Assembly: GCA_005656395.1 (NCBI GenBank)
Contig: SRSI01000050.1
Location: 1,054,001 to 1,118,000 of the forward strand
Direction of reading: 5' to 3'
DNA: 64,000 nucleotides
Origin: Strongyloides papillosus
Lineage: Eukaryota > Nematoda > Chromadorea > Rhabditida > Strongyloididae
Part shown: one piece after another, positions 32,061 to 46,697 of the stretch
Layout: each line of letters begins with the position of its first letter
Position numbering within the stretch: position 1 is the first letter of the stretch
Made by a program: the position numbers and the translations under genes
The notes under the pieces: generated by a model
What the model was told of the DNA's origin: nothing
Seen by the model: only the letters and a program-made list of their open reading frames with translations
The model's database searches: none

Positions 32061-33359
32061 TTAATAATGTTGAATTTATAACAGCTAAATAATAACACTA
32101 TTTAAAAATTAATTAAAGATAAATAGAACTTAATCTTTAAATAGTTTTTTTTTATAAAACAGTAGCTTAACATAGCTAAACAATTACAAGAAGTTTTTTC
32201 GCAATACAAAGTATATGCTATTTTTAATCATTAAAGTTGTTAATTTTCGTGAAAAAATTTATTTTTTACAAATTTCAAATTACTTCTAAGAATCATAGAA
32301 CACTGAAAAAATTATTCGCTAATTAACTAAAAAAATACATTTTATATATATTTCGAATTTACAGTCTTTTATAAATAATGTATTTTAAATTTTAAAATGA
32401 TAGACATTTAGTATAAATAATGCATACATGGTTTCTAAAGAAAATAAGTACATTTTTATTTCTAAAATTAAAGACAATTATTATAATTAATGTATAAATG
32501 GCTTATCGAAAAAAGCGAGTATGCTTTAATTTTTTTGATACAAAATTTTACGTATTTTACAAATCATTTATTATAAAAATTTTTATAATTTCTAATATTC
32601 ATGTGTTAGCATCCTCTATGATATTTATGATAATATATATAACAAATAAAAACTCCGTTATAAAATTTTTTACATTGTTTTGTATGTAGATAAGTGTGAA
32701 ACATCATTATTTGATAATTATTTTGTATGACTATCTTTTGCTTCAAAGTTCAAATGGTAAAATATAATACATTTCATATAAATTTCTTTTTATTATTTTA
32801 ACTATTATTTAAACAGATTAAGACATTATAGTTGAAAGAAACATTATATAGAAAGACATAAAACAAAATGAACCAAAATAATCAAAACAAAAGATATTTT
32901 ATTACTTTTTAAACAAAATTTCTCGTCATTATCTATTACAAAGAATAAAAATAATACCCAATAATATTCAATATAGGTATTTGATAAATTGTTTGGCAAT
33001 TTTAAGAAGGAAGTTGATATATGTATTTGATAACTCTTAAGATAATTGATAAAAAATATTAAAGAAATTTTACTAAAATGTAGAAATTTTGTTAATATTT
33101 GAAACACTAAAAGTTAGAGACTTTAATATATTTTTAATTGTCTACGTGATTATTATTTTCTTGTTTTTGATTGTTTTAAAATGAAAAGCTATACTTTTTT
33201 CTTAAAAAAATTAGCATATTAATTTTACCATGGAAAACCGATTGTTATTTCTTATTTTTGAAGGTTTAAATATATTCTTTAATTTTATTTACTCTATTTA
33301 AAAAAACATCTTGTACTTGAGTTAATACAATTTTGTATATAAAATTTTTATATAACTTA

Positions 33360-33645
33360 TGACCCATCTTTTCTGTGCTTTATCTTTAAATGATCCTTTT
33401 CAGAATAACACTGAACACTTTAACAATATATAGATATCTTTTTCTCCGTTATGAATGTTTATTAACGCTGCTGCTTCAACCATTGATACATTTCTTGACA
33501 TAATTAGAACATCTTTTAACTAAAGATTGAACTGCTAAAATTGTATCTGATGTAGTATCACACTCTAAATACAATTTTAACAGTTTTTCAGTAACCGTTT
33601 TGGATATTTCTTCTAAGGTCAATGTATAACTATCATTATGAGTAT
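33360..33645 (-). pseudogene. Coding relic of an unidentified gene
   Basis: Read leftward, SYTLTLEEISKTVTEKLLKL and then TILAVQSLVKRCSNYVKKC are open. A frame change near 33480 continues with EAAALINIHNGEKDIYILLK and KGSFKDKAQKRWV, with one stop. Codon composition and G/C rise above the surroundings, so this was once protein-coding. No family recognised and no counterpart seen in other array units. Confidence 0.4.
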
Positions 33646-35394
33646 GTAATCAAATTATAATATTTGATTATTATAAATTAAATATAAATATTATTATTGT
33701 GAAATTTGAATGTAATTTTAATATTTTTACGTGTTAAATTATGTGAGTGACATCACTTAATAAAATTTTATTATTCGTACCATAATTTTCATTTATTAAA
33801 AATGAACTCATAACTAAAATTATATGTCTGCAAATAATAAATAAAATTTTAAACAATTTTAACAAATATTGTTTAATATTGATAAATAAAAATATTTAAA
33901 TTGAAAACACATTGTAAAGGAGTGTTCAGAAGACAAAACATATTAGTTAATTATAAAATCCTACGTTTATGCAAATAGAAATACTCTATAATTAAAAAAA
34001 TGATTAATTTTTTGTTTAAAACAATACTACAAATCATGATGTCAAATAGTGTCTTTTTTATATAAAAATGTTTGAATGGTTTTAATATCAATTACATTAC
34101 ATTTATCACAAAAATTAAATTTTCTTGTTAAAAAAACTGTATGTAAAATTTTGAAAAATAATTACAATAAATTCTATGATTTAAATTAAGCATTTTACAA
34201 TTTACTTTGCACATATTTTTTAAAATTAAATGCAAAATTTAAAAACTAACAATTTTTTTCAGTGTATGCATATACTTTATTAATAAAAAAATATACTACA
34301 TATCCTGAGATTAAGTTTTTTTTAGTTAATACCTAATTAAATTAATAACGTAAATCAATATAATTACTCATCAAGAAAAAGTTGTTATAATTATAATATA
34401 TTAAAATCCATTCTTCTTTCGTTAAACCTCTCTTACATTCACAAAATTCTTTTGTGATTACTTCTTGTGAAGTAAAAGATACTATAGTCATAGAATAGTA
34501 TTCATTTATATCTTCAAGAAAATTATTATTCTACTTTTTTCATTTTAAACATTAGATCTTTTATCTGATTTATAAATGTAAAACTAATTGGCCTTAATGC
34601 ACCTATTGTTTTACCCATTGAAATATCCATACCATCTAATCCATATCTGCCCAATACTTCTATGCCAAAAATAATAACTGCTTCTATTTGATCTATATCA
34701 AAATTTTTTAGTAAATAAGCTGAAAAAGTTTACTTCAACACCCTTTAATTAGTTTCACAAATAGCTAACTCACTGTTTGTATACTTTTGTTATAAAAAGT
34801 TTTAAAATTTGAAATAATTCTTGATGAAATATTCTCCTTTAATATTAATTGATAATATTTGATTTATATAGAAAAATAAATAAATACAATAATTTAAATG
34901 TAATTTTAAGGTAAAAAGAAAAACAAAATAAATGTTTTTTATTTTTAGAATAAATTGATTTAAACATACAAATAAACGAAAATTTTAATGTTCTTTCACA
35001 ATGTTTTGTAAAAAAGTTATTAGGATCAGAAAAAAGCTATTAATATATTTAAAAATAAAACTACAATTGGGAAGGATTCACAAAAAAATAATAAAAATTA
35101 TCTATTAATGCTCTAAACAGTTTGTTCACCTGATTTTTGAAAAGAAATATTGAATAATACTTGAAAGATTATTCAAACTTTTCTTAAGGTATACCAAAAC
35201 GACTTGGTCTAGAGATCAAAGTATGTTACTATGGTTAAATAATGTACTTGAAACCAATTTTCCATCTTATCAAATAAAATTCTAGGAACAAAATAAGCAT
35301 TATTTCTAGTCTTAAAAAAATTATCCAAATTCAAAAATAATTTATAACTTTAACTATCATTTGTATATGAATTTTTTTTGATTTAACAAACAAA

Positions 35395-36368
35395 TTACCT
35401 TCGATAATGAATTTTGGCAGTAACTTTGTTGTTGAATTTTTTAGAACATCCAAAAGTAGTTTTCAATGCTTTTCTTAATTCATCACTAAAAATTTAATTT
35501 TAATTAGACATAGACGTTAATAATCCTCCACTTACCATGAATAAATAAGAAAATAGAAATCTCCAACGGATGTTAAATCAAATGCTACTAATTGGAGAAA
35601 ATAAATTATACGAGCAAATGATCTAATTTCATATTTTACAGCAATGAAGATACAAATAAAGACAGCCTCAACAAACAATAAGGTTATAAAATTAAAAATT
35701 GAGTATACGATATAATACAATTCTTTTTTGTATTTATTAACATTTTGGTTGTGTTTTTTTAATGTTAAAATGGCCAATATGTTGAGAGTACATGTCGCAA
35801 TGGAAATAATTCCAAAAAAAATGATTTTATAAAAGATTTGATAATAAATCGCATTTTTAGATCTAAAAAATGGAACAAAGTAACCAATTAAATTAGATTT
35901 TTTGTATACTGGGTTAAAAATGATGTTTCCAAGTCCAATAATTGTTGATAATATGATAAAAGATAGTAATATAATAAATATATTTGATTTTGAAAAATAA
36001 ATTTTATATGATAAAGGATATTTAACAGCTACATATCTATTTATACTAATTAGAAGTGTTATAAAAAACATAAATGTTGTTTGTTGTGTTGCTAAAATAT
36101 AGAAAGTTGCTGCCGTCCAATTATTGTTTTCCATAAAATTATTATAAAATCCCCATTTAGGCAATTTTGAAAAAATATAAGTAGTCAAAATATAAGCAAT
36201 TTCATTAGCTAATTTGCAAACAATTATTGTATAAAATTGTTTGTTAAAATGGACATTTTTATTTTTGATTTCTTTTATTATAACATATATTGATAGCATC
36301 ATAAAAAGCATTGATGGTATCTTATATATAAGTTGAATGATGTCAACAACCAAAATCACATTAACCAT
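35395..36368 (-). CDS. Serpentine receptor, array gene 3
   Basis: Exon 1 is 35536-36368, the intron 35486-35535, exon 2 35395-35485; 307 residues. The TM3 motif is SINRYVAVKYPLSY. It differs from its neighbours in the loop after TM4 (PVYKKSNLIGYFVPFFRS) and in TM6 (FNFITLLFVEAVFICI). The N-terminus MVNVILVVDIIQ is shared with gene 5, its closest N-terminal match. All splice signals are intact. Confidence 0.85.
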
Positions 36369-39300
36369 TTTTTAAAGTTTAGTTTAATATATAAATCGTT
36401 AGAACAAGTCTCTCGTGAATTTATAAAATTTAATGGTTCTAAAAGTAATGTTATTAATCATTTATCAAAAGTTATTTACAAAAGGCATAACTTATAGTTA
36501 AAAAAGATTACTTTAATATATAAACTTGTGATTAATTAAAAGCTAAAAAATCCTATTTTTATCAAGACATAAAAATTTTATTTGATTTTTTATATACTAT
36601 CAAATTCGAAAAAATTATTATCATATTTTACGCAAGTGTTTCATTACGGACATCAGAACTCTGTAAATCTAAGGACTTTAACTCAAAAACATATTTATTA
36701 TTTGAGAATGGTTATATATTTGCAATTTATGTTGAAGAACAAATTATTTAGAAATTAAAGTTATTTAAAAAAAACATCTTCATCATTAAATTAAGAGTGC
36801 ACACAAAAAAAATTATAAGGCATTTTTGCGTAAAATGTAATGAACTTTTCCCACCTATTAAAATTTGAATTTTCTTGATTTGCGACTAATTTTATCGCAA
36901 CTATATCGTACTTGAAAATTAAAGCAATAATTAAATAGTTATTGAAATAAGTTTCAATTTTTTACTATATTATTGTTATTTTAAAACATAGATTGTCTTC
37001 TACAATACTTTTTTAAACATAAGATTAAAATTTAATTTTATGTAAGATTATAAATGGTTTTATAAAAAGCAGTTCTGAACATACCAAAATATTTTTATTA
37101 ATAAGTTTTAATAGTTTTAGTTATTAGAAATTATACTTTTAATTATAAAATTACACTCTTCTGAAGGCCGAAAAGTTTTTGTATGACTTTAATGGTCCTA
37201 TTTAAAAAATTAAATCTATGAAAAGTTATAATATTATATGCAAATTTATCTATAGTAAAAAATATCTTCTACATATTTAAAATTAATATAAGAACAAATA
37301 CTAAAATAATATTTCTAATTATTAATGCTTTGTGTGGTTAAATAATAATTTTTGGCTTTTTGTTATTATTATTACGTATTTTCTAAATTTATTCTTGCTA
37401 GTGAATTGTTTAGGACAATGGTTTTGTTAAAACTTAACAACTTTACATGAAATTGAGTTTTAACAACTTGTTTTATGTATATTAGAAAAAAAATTAGATC
37501 CTAAGATTAGCATATATCAAAAACACTAAGATTAAATAAAAATAAAATTATTTAAAATAAAAAACATATATAATTTTGTAAAAAAAACAGCAAAATTCTG
37601 CGACAACCAAATATTTTTCATCGTTTAAAACATTTTTGCTGTCGCTCGATAATTTTAAAATTTGAATAAATGTTGATTTTTCTAATAGGTGGGAAATTTT
37701 TTTGCATTTCAGATAGATTTGTCAAAATTTTTCCCATTTTTTTTTCTGTGTGGTGATATAAAATAATTATTTTATTATAATATATTTCAGTTAAGGAAAA
37801 TATTGTTGTTAAGACATACATTAAAATAATAATGATAGAATGTTATGTTTGTTTCGTTTTTTATAATAAATTTGAGATTGTTTAATAAAAAGAATATTTT
37901 TTCTAATTTCCTTTAATTGATAATAATTGAAAAAATTTATTATCCTTTATATGCCTTTTTAAAACAAATATTATATATATTCATAATAATAATGTCATCG
38001 TATTAAGTAATTTTTATTATTTGCACTTTTATTTTCCAACAATTTTTAAATAATTTTAATCCATCCAGAAAGCTTGATATACAGCAGGAAATCACACTTC
38101 AAACATGATTTATAGTAGGTTAAATTTATTACGGAAAAATAACAAAAGTACCAAAAAATCAATTAAAGATATATAGAATTTTATCTTCAAAAAGTTTTTT
38201 TTTTTAAAACATTGTATTAACATAATTAAGCAGTGGAAAGAAATCGTTTTCATATAACAAAATAAACATTATTTTTAGTCACTAAAAATTTATTTTTACA
38301 AATACATTTATTTTTTAGAAACTTCAAATTACCCCAAAGAATCACAATATCTTTTTACTTTCTTAATAAAAAAATATAATACATATTTCGAGATTATGTA
38401 CTTGTTTTACAATAAATGCATAGTTAAATTAATTATGTATATCAAAATAATTACTCATCAAGAAAAATTGACCATGATCGGGATATATTGAATACATTAT
38501 TTCTTCTGTAAAAGTTATATTAAATTCAGAAAAGGTTCAGTAATTATCTTTGGTGTAGCAAAAGTTATTGTCATGGAATAACTTTCTTTTATACCTTCAA
38601 GAATATTAAAATTCCACTTTTTCATCTCAAACAGTAGATCTTTATAATCTGATTCATACATAGGAAAATTATTGGCCTAAATTTACCTACTGTTTTACAT
38701 ATTTAATTATCCAAACCATATAATGCAAGCCTACCTAGTATTTTCACGGCAAAAATCGTAACTGCTTCTATTGCATGTGTATCAAAGTTTTTTAATAAAC
38801 AATCCTAAAGTTTGCTTCAACATCCTCTAAATTAGTTTCACAAGTAAACAACCTACTACGCTTATCACTAATTGTATATTTTCATTGTTAAAAGTTTAAA
38901 AATCGAAAGTAATTTTTTGATGAAATTATCTTCTCTAATATATTTTGATAATATTAAGTTTATCCAGAAAAATGAATAAATAAAAAAATTTAAATGTAAT
39001 TTTGAGGTAACAAGAAAAACAGAATGAATGTTTTTTATTTTTAGAATAAGCTTTTTTCATCATACAAATAAACATAAAGTTGTATGTACTTTCATAAAGT
39101 TTTGCAAATAAAGTTATTAGAATCGGAAAAAATTTATAATGTATTCAAAAATAAGCTATAATAGAAATGAATTCATAAAAAAATAAATAGAAATTGTTTT
39201 TAGAATCATCGATTAATTACATTGGTACAATTGATTGCCTAATTCTTGGAAATATAGATCACTTCTTAAAGGTTAATTCAAAATTTTCAAATGGTATTAC

Positions 39301-39505
39301 AAAGGACATTGTCCTAGAGGTCAAAGAATTTTGATTATAGTTACGTATTGTATTTGAAACTATTTTTTTAGATTATGAGGATAAAGTTATAAGAACAAAA
39401 AGAGCATCTTTTCCAATCTTGAAAGAATTTATAAAAATGAAAAGTAATTTAGAATCTTAATCATCTTTCATAGTTGAATAATACCTTTAAAAATCGAAAA
39501 AAGAA
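36369..39505. other. Spacer between receptor genes 3 and 4
   Basis: It contains a TA-family transposon (36800-37752), the conserved spacer block near 38070-38110, and a decayed second-family copy at about 38440-38960 (minus). The open frame at 37618-37821 lies in the transposon end and has no supporting evidence. Confidence 0.6.
36800..37752. mobile_element. TA-family DNA transposon, 953 bp, ends slightly eroded
   Basis: It begins CACACAAAAAAAA and ends TTTTTTTTCTGTGTG. Internal landmarks match the intact copies: ATTTTCTTGATTTGCGACTA near 36866 and a TTTACATGAAATTGA-type motif near 37442. The expected flanking TA has become TG/GT. Sister units show the empty site. No transposase is encoded. 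Confidence 0.8.
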
Positions 39506-40478
39506 TTACTTCATATAAAGAAGTTTGATATTAACTTTGTTAGTGAAATTTTTACAACATCCAAAAGTAGTTTTCAACGCATTTCTTAGTTCATCACTAA
39601 AGATTTAGATTTATTTAGATATAGTTGTTAATAAACTGCACTTACCTCGAATAAATAAGAAAATAAAAATCTCCAACAGATGTTAAATCAAATGCCACAA
39701 TATTAAGAAAATAAATTATGTGGACAAAAAATTTAATTTCATATTTTACACCAATAAATTTACAAACAAAGAAAGCCTCAACAAATAATAAAGTTATAAA
39801 AATAAAAATTGAGTATACAATAAAGTATATTTCTTTTTTGTATTGACTACCAATTTGGTTGAGTTTCTTCAATGCTAAAATGGCCATTACGTTGAAAATA
39901 CACGTTAAAATGGAAATGATTCCAAATAAAATGACTAAATAAATGATTTGATAATAAATTTCATCTTTAGATTTTAAAGATGCGGCAAAATAACCCAAAA
40001 AATTAGATTTTTTGTACCTTAAATCAAAAAAAATATTTCCAAGACCAAGAACTATTGATAATATGATAAAAGAAAGTAATATAATAACTACTTTTGGTTT
40101 TGAAAAATAAAGTTTATATGATAGAGAATATTTAACAGCCATATATCTATTTATACTAATTAAAAGTGTTATAAGAAACATAAAGGATGTTTGTTGTGTT
40201 GCTAAAATATTAAATACTGTTGCTGTCCAAACGTTGTTTTCCAAAAATTTATTATAAAATCCCCATTTAGGTAATATAAAAAATACAAAAATAGTTACAT
40301 TGAAAGCTATTTCATTCGTTAATTTACACACAATTATTGTATAAAATTGTTTGTTAAAATGAATATTCTTTTTTTTGATTTCTTTTATTATAACATATAC
40401 CGACAATATCATTAAAAGCGTTGATGGTATCTTATATGTAAGTTGAATAATTTCGACAGTCAAAGTTATATCAACCAT
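39506..40478 (-). CDS. Serpentine receptor, array gene 4
   Basis: Exon 1 is 39646-40478, the intron 39597-39645, exon 2 39506-39596; 307 residues. After NRY the usual KYPLSY is KYSLSY, losing the proline. The exon junction codon gives Ser-Ser where paralogues have Ser-Cys, so the cysteine at the start of the tail is missing. The TM4-TM5 loop (DLRYKKSNFLGYFAASLKS) is distinctive. The gene is intact. Confidence 0.85.
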
Positions 40479-43400
40479 TTTTAAAAGATAAGTTTAATGT
40501 ATACTCTTAGAAAAAGTTTTTCGTCAATCTATAGAAGTTATTTCTACTAAAAGTAATTGTAATCAGTCATTTATAAAAGATAGTTACGAAAAGGCATAAT
40601 TTTAAGTTTAAAGTGTTTATTTTAATCATAAAAACTTTTACTTTATTAAAAGCTAGAAAAATTTTAGTTATATCATAGCAAAAAGAGTTTATTTTGATTT
40701 TCGATAAATTAATAAGTTTGAAGAAACTACTATTTTATTTGAAGGAAATGATTTATTATGAATAGTAAATGTAATTTTATAGGTTTTTCGAAAACCATGT
40801 TCTAAAATAAAAACGGTATTGAAAAATTTTTCCCATTTTCATTTTAAAATAACTTTTTAGTAAACAAAAATAACAATAAACAAATGCTATATTCGTAAAT
40901 AGCATAATATTCCTAATCAAATGATACTAAAGATATTATAAAATGTTCGATAAAATTTTTCGGCACTTAATTAATTGATTCATATTTTCCTTAAAAGAGC
41001 AAAAATTAAAAATCGCTTGTATTTGATTTTAGAACAAGGTTTTGGTTTCAATATGAAACTATCTTTGTAGATTATCTATAAGCTTATATAAAAGTTATAT
41101 TATCTTGATGGATTATCTACACTTTAGAAAAAAATATATTTTATGGTAGATATTTTCCTTTTAAAGCAAGTATTAAAAATTGCTTGCACGCGATTTTAGA
41201 ATAAAGTCTTGGCTACAAACAAGATATTAATCATCTTCATAGGTTAACTACAGGCTTAGATAAAAATTTAAATATGTTGATTATCAAATTTAGTGATTTA
41301 AAAAAAACCTTTTACAATTTTTAGAAAAAATAGTATTTTAAATGGTTTTTTCGAGATTTTTTTAATATACACTTTATAAGCCTATTATTAATTAGAAATT
41401 TATAATTAGTGCATAGACATTCAGTAATCTCTACCTTTGTTAAGATATGCCAAGAGTAAACAGATTAACTATTTATGCTAACGTAAATTTTTGCTTATCG
41501 CCTTCTTTCAATATTTGAAATTAACTTTTTAAAGTATCAATTTAAAAATAAAATCAGTGTATCAAATTTTATATATGCATAAATTTTTAAAGCGACAGAA
41601 GCTCTTTGAAATAATTGTCAAAATTCTTTCACCTTGCTAATTATGAACACTGGAACTTCATAAATCTTCGCAATTTAACTCAAAATTGCATTTATAACTT
41701 TAGATGGGTTATTTATTTGCAATTCATGTTTCATATTAGTAAAATTAGTTAAAAATTAAAATAAAATAATTTCTATAAAAAAAGGCGTTTATCATTAGAA
41801 TGATAAATGATGACGAAATATAATAATTTGATTACAATATATTTCAACTTAAGATAATATTGTTGTTAAATCTGAACAATAAAATAATAATACTAGAATG
41901 TTACGCTTCCTTCGCACTTCAAAATAAATTTATCATTGTTTTAAAAAAAAACTATTTCTAATAATTTCCTTAAATTAATAATAGTTTGCAAAATTTAGAA
42001 TTTTTAATGTTTTTTTAAAAAATATTTTTATTATGAATATTTATAATTATAATGATATTTATATAACGTACTTTGTGTTATTTTCACATTTGTTTTTCTA
42101 ATAGTTAGATATTTTTAGTTCATCCCGAAAACTTGCCATACTGTAAGATGACATAGTGCAAACTTTATTTTTAATATGTGGAATATACAACAGAAAAATA
42201 ATACAAAAATTTAAAAACTAATTAAAGGTTATGAAATTTTATCTTTCAACCGTTTTTTTTAATAAAATACTGTATTAGCATAACTAAGCCATGAAAAAAA
42301 TTTTGCTCACATAACAAAAAAAAAATATTATTTCTAGACACTAAAAATTTAATTTTTACAAACAAATTCATTTTGTTAAAACTTCAAATTATCGCTAAAA
42401 ATTCCAGTATACATTTACTTTTTTAATAAAAAAATATAGTACATATTTCGAGATTAAGCATTTAGTTTTTTGGAAATATCTAATTAAATTAAAGACGTAT
42501 ATTAATATAATTACTATTCAAGAAAAATTGGCTATAATCAGAGTAGATTGCATTCCATTCATCATCTGAAAAAGCTTTCTTAAATTTGTAAAATGTTTTC
42601 GTAATTTTTTCTGGAGTAGCAAAAATATTGTTATAAAATAATCTTCATTCATACCTTAAAAAAATTATCATTCCTCTTTTTCACCTCAAATATTAGAATC
42701 TTTAATCTGATCCAAGTATGGGAAAACAATTATCCTTAATCCATATGTTGTTTTACTTAATAAATTATCCATACCATATAATTCAAGCCTACCTATTTTT
42801 TCATATCAAAGATTTTAACTCCTTCTATTTGGTCTACATCAAAGATTTTTAATAAGCAATCTGCAAAGTTTACTTCAACATCTTCTGTATTACTTTCACA
42901 AATAACCAACTCGTTGTTTTTATACTTTTATTATTAAAAGTTTACAAAATCGAAAGTAATTTTTGATGAAATTTTCTCCTTTAATATACATTGATAATAT
43001 TTTATTAATACAGAAAAATAAATAAATACAGAAATTTAAATGTAATTGTTTCAAGTAGTAAGATGAAAAACATTGTAATTATTTTTTTTATTTTTATAAT
43101 AAGTTTATTTTGAAATACAAACAAACAAAGATTTTAATATACATTCATAACGTTTTGTAAAAAAGTTAATAGGATCAGAAAAAAGCTATTAATATATTTA
43201 AAAATAAAATTCCAATTGAGAAGGATTCACAAAAAAATAATAAAAATTATCTATTAATGATCTAAACAGTTTGTTCACCTGATTTTTGAAAAGAAATATT
43301 GAATAATACTTGAAAGATTATTCAAACTTTTCTTAAGGTATACCAAAACGACTTGGTCTAGAGATCAAAGTATGTTACTATGGTTAAATAATGTACTTGA

Positions 43401-43551
43401 AACCAATTTTCCATCTTATCAAATAAAATTCTAGGAACGAAATAAGCATCATTTCTAGTTTTCGAAAAAATTTATACAAATTCTAAAATAACTTAGAACA
43501 TAAACCATCATTTGCAATTAAATTTCTTTTAAATTAACAAACAAATTACCT
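40479..43551. other. Spacer between receptor genes 4 and 5
   Basis: It holds a two-copy tandem repeat (about 40980-41330), AT-rich DNA, the conserved spacer block near 42130, and a decayed second-family copy at about 42510-42990 (minus). No intact gene. Confidence 0.6.
40980..41330. repeat. Two-copy imperfect tandem repeat, period ~165 bp
   Basis: A unit starting TTTTCCTTAAAAGAGCAAAAAT (about 40987) recurs as TTTTCCTTTTAAAGCAAGTA (about 41154). Both continue with a GATTTTAGAA landmark and a later GATTATC. The second copy has a partly open plus-strand frame (PFKASIKNCLHAIL), so it may derive from coding DNA. It is not present in other units. Confidence 0.5.
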
Positions 43552-44518
43552 TCAATATGGAATTTTGATAGTAACTTTGCTATTGAATTTTTTTGAATAT
43601 CCAAAAATAGTTTTCAATGCTTTTCTTAATTCATCACTTAAAATTTAGTTTTACGTATATGTAAACGTTAATTAACTGTACTTACCATGAATAAACAAGA
43701 AAATAGAAATCTCCAACAGATGTTAAATCAAATCCCACAATATAGAGAAAATAAATTGTATGAGCAAGTGATTTAATTTCATATTTTACAGTAATAAATC
43801 TAAAAATAAAGTAAGCCTCAACAATGGATAAAGTTATAAAAATAAAAATTGAGTATATGATATAATACAGTTCTCTTTTGTATTTATTACCAATAAGCTT
43901 GTGTTTCTTCAATGTTAAAATGGCCATTACGTTGAAGGTGCATGTTGCAATAGAAATCAATCCAAATAAAAAGATTGTATAAAACATTTGATAATAAATT
44001 TCATTTTTAGATTTAAAATATGGAGCAAAGACACCAAGTAAATTAGATATACTATATGCTGGGTTAAAAGGAATACTTCCAAGTCCAATCATTGTTGATA
44101 ATATGATAAAAGATAGTAATATAGTAACTATTTTTGATTTTGAAAAATAAATTTTATATGATAAAGGATATTTAACAGCTACATATCTATTTATACTAAT
44201 TATAAGTGTTATAAGAAACATAAAAGTTGTTTCTTGTGATTTTAAAACATAGAACAATGTTGCTGTCCAATTATTGTTTCTCAAAAAATTATTATAAAAT
44301 CCATATTTAGGCAATTTGATAAATATAAAATTAGTTATAATAAAAACAATTTCATTAGTTAGTTTACAAATAATTATTATATAAAATTGTTTGTTAAAAT
44401 AAACATTCTTTTTTTTGATTTCTTTTATTACAACAAATATTGACAGTATCATTAAAAGCGTTGATGGTATCTTATATATAAATTGAATAATGTCGACAAC
44501 CAAAATCACATTAACCAT
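43552..44518 (-). CDS. Serpentine receptor, array gene 5
   Basis: Exon 1 is 43686-44518, the intron 43637-43685, exon 2 43552-43636; 305 residues. A TGA ends the tail two codons before the family stop. The intron acceptor is AAG rather than TAG. Notable changes are PKYGFY for PKWGFY before TM3, KSQETTF for TQQTTF within TM3, and a changed tail start (FGYSKK for FGCSKK). It is probably functional, but these are the most atypical signals in the array. Confidence 0.8.
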
Positions 44519-46697
44519 TTTTATAAGTTTAGTTTAATATATATATCGTTAGAAAAAGTTTCTTGTGAAATTATAGAAATTAATGGCACTAAAAGTAATC
44601 CTACTAATTATTTATCAAAAGGTAGTTAAAACTGGGCATAATTTATATTTTAAAATAATTATTTTAATTATATAAACCTGTGATTGATCAATTAAAATCT
44701 AAAAAATCCTAGTCTTATCAAAACATAAAGAATTTATTTTGATTTTTTATATACTATTAAATTTGAAGAAATTATCATCATATTTTAAGTAATTGATTTT
44801 ATATCGATATTGAAACTATGTTAATCTATCCACTCAAACTAAAAATTGTATTAATAATTTTATAATTGTTACATATTTAAAATATTTATTTTATAGAAAT
44901 TAAATTTAAAAAATTTCTACAAAAAACATGTTCATCATTAATAAAATAAAGTGGTAATACAAAATAATTATTTTATTATAATATATTTTAGTTAAAGATA
45001 ATATTATTGTTAAGATAATACAATAAAATAAAAATGATAGAATATTATCCTTGTTTTGTTTTTTAAAATAAATTTGAGATTGTTTAATAAAAAGAATATT
45101 TTTTCTAATTTCCTTTAATTTATACTAATTGAAAAAACTTTTTATTCTTTATATTCCCTTTTTTAAGTTTTTATTATGAGTATTCATAATAATAATGACA
45201 TCGTATTAAGTAATTTGTATTATTTGCACTTTTATTTGCAAGAAATTTCGTAGTAATTTTTAGTCATGTCAAAGACATGATATACAGCAGGAAATCACAG
45301 TGCAAACATTACTCATAGTAGGTTGAATTTATAACGGAAAAATAATAAAAGTATTAAATAATCAATTAAAGATATATAGAATTTCATCTTCAAACAGTTT
45401 TTTTAAAAACATTGTTTTAACAAAATTAAGCTGTAGAAAGAAATTTTTTTCACATAACAAAACAAATATTATTGTTAGTCGTTAAAAAATTTAATTTTTA
45501 CAAACAAATTAATTTTGTAAAATTTTAATTTACCCCTAAGATTCACAATATACATACAATTTTTTAATAAAAAATATAATACATATCTTAGGAATAAGTA
45601 TCTAATCTATATAAATACCTGAGTAAAGTAATGATATACATCGATATAATTACTCATAAAAGAATGATTCATAATAATCAAGATATATTGAATTCAATTC
45701 GTCTTCTGTAACAGCTTTCTTAATTTCGCAAAGTGCTTTTGTAATTACTTCTGGTAAAGCAGAAATTATTAACATAGAAAAACCTTTATCTATGCCTTCA
45801 AAAACACTGTTATTCTTTTTTTCAGTTCAAACATTAGATTTTTTAATTGACTCATATATTGTAGAAAAATTGGTCTTAATGTACCTATTGTTTTGTCTAT
45901 CAAAATTTTTAATGTCATATAATCCAAGTCAACTTAATATTTTTATGCCAAAAATTATAATTAGAGTTTTAAAATAAACAATCTGCAAAGTCGCTTAAAA
46001 TCCTCAAAATTTGTTTTTCAAGTAACCAACCTATTGCGCTTGTCGCTGTTTGTATATTTTCATTACTAAAAGATTAAAAATAACTTTTTGATAAATTTTT
46101 TTTCTCTAATAAATGTTGATAAAAATTAATTCATACAGAAAAATAAATAAATACAAAAATTTAAATTTAATTTTTAGGTGATGAGAAATACAGAAAAAAT
46201 ATAATTTAATTTTAGAATAAATTTATTACATCTTATATATAGCAAAAACTTTTATGTGCTTTCATAAAGTTTTGTAAAAAAAGTCATTAGTTCAGAAAAG
46301 TCACTAAATTATTTAAAATAAAGCCACAATGGAGAGAGATTTACAAGTAAAATAATAAAAATTGTTTTAAGAGTTATCGATTAATGTTCTAAAACAAATT
46401 GTTAGACTGATTTTTGAAAAAAAAATATTGAGCGCTATTTGAAGGTTAATTCAAAGATTCCAGAAGTATACCAAAAGAATTTGCCATATAAGTCGTAAAA
46501 TTTTACTATAGTTGAATATTGCAATTGAAACTAATTTTTTAACATAATAATTTTCTGAGAGCAAAATAAGCATTATTTCTAGCATGATAAAATTTATACA
46601 AATTCAAAAATAATTTAGAAATTTAACCGTCAATTGTAATCGAATCTTTTTTGAATCACCTCAATTGCAATTGAATTTTTTTGAATTAACAAACAAA
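44519..46697. other. Spacer between receptor genes 5 and 6
   Basis: The conserved block lies at 45280-45325 and a decayed second-family copy at about 45640-46120 (minus strand). Otherwise AT-rich. The short plus-strand frame at 45792-45977 is antisense to the relic. Confidence 0.6.

Larger units (their letters stand above)
31219..35394. other. Long spacer between receptor genes 2 and 3
   Basis: It contains a TTAA-flanked MITE (31514-32060), AT-rich DNA to 33350, a coding relic (33360-33645), more AT-rich DNA, and a decayed second-family copy at about 34350-34860 (minus; NFKTFYNKSIQ, then YTNSELAICETN in another frame). Frames at 32498-32689 and 32844-33107 have random AT-rich composition. 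Confidence 0.55.
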
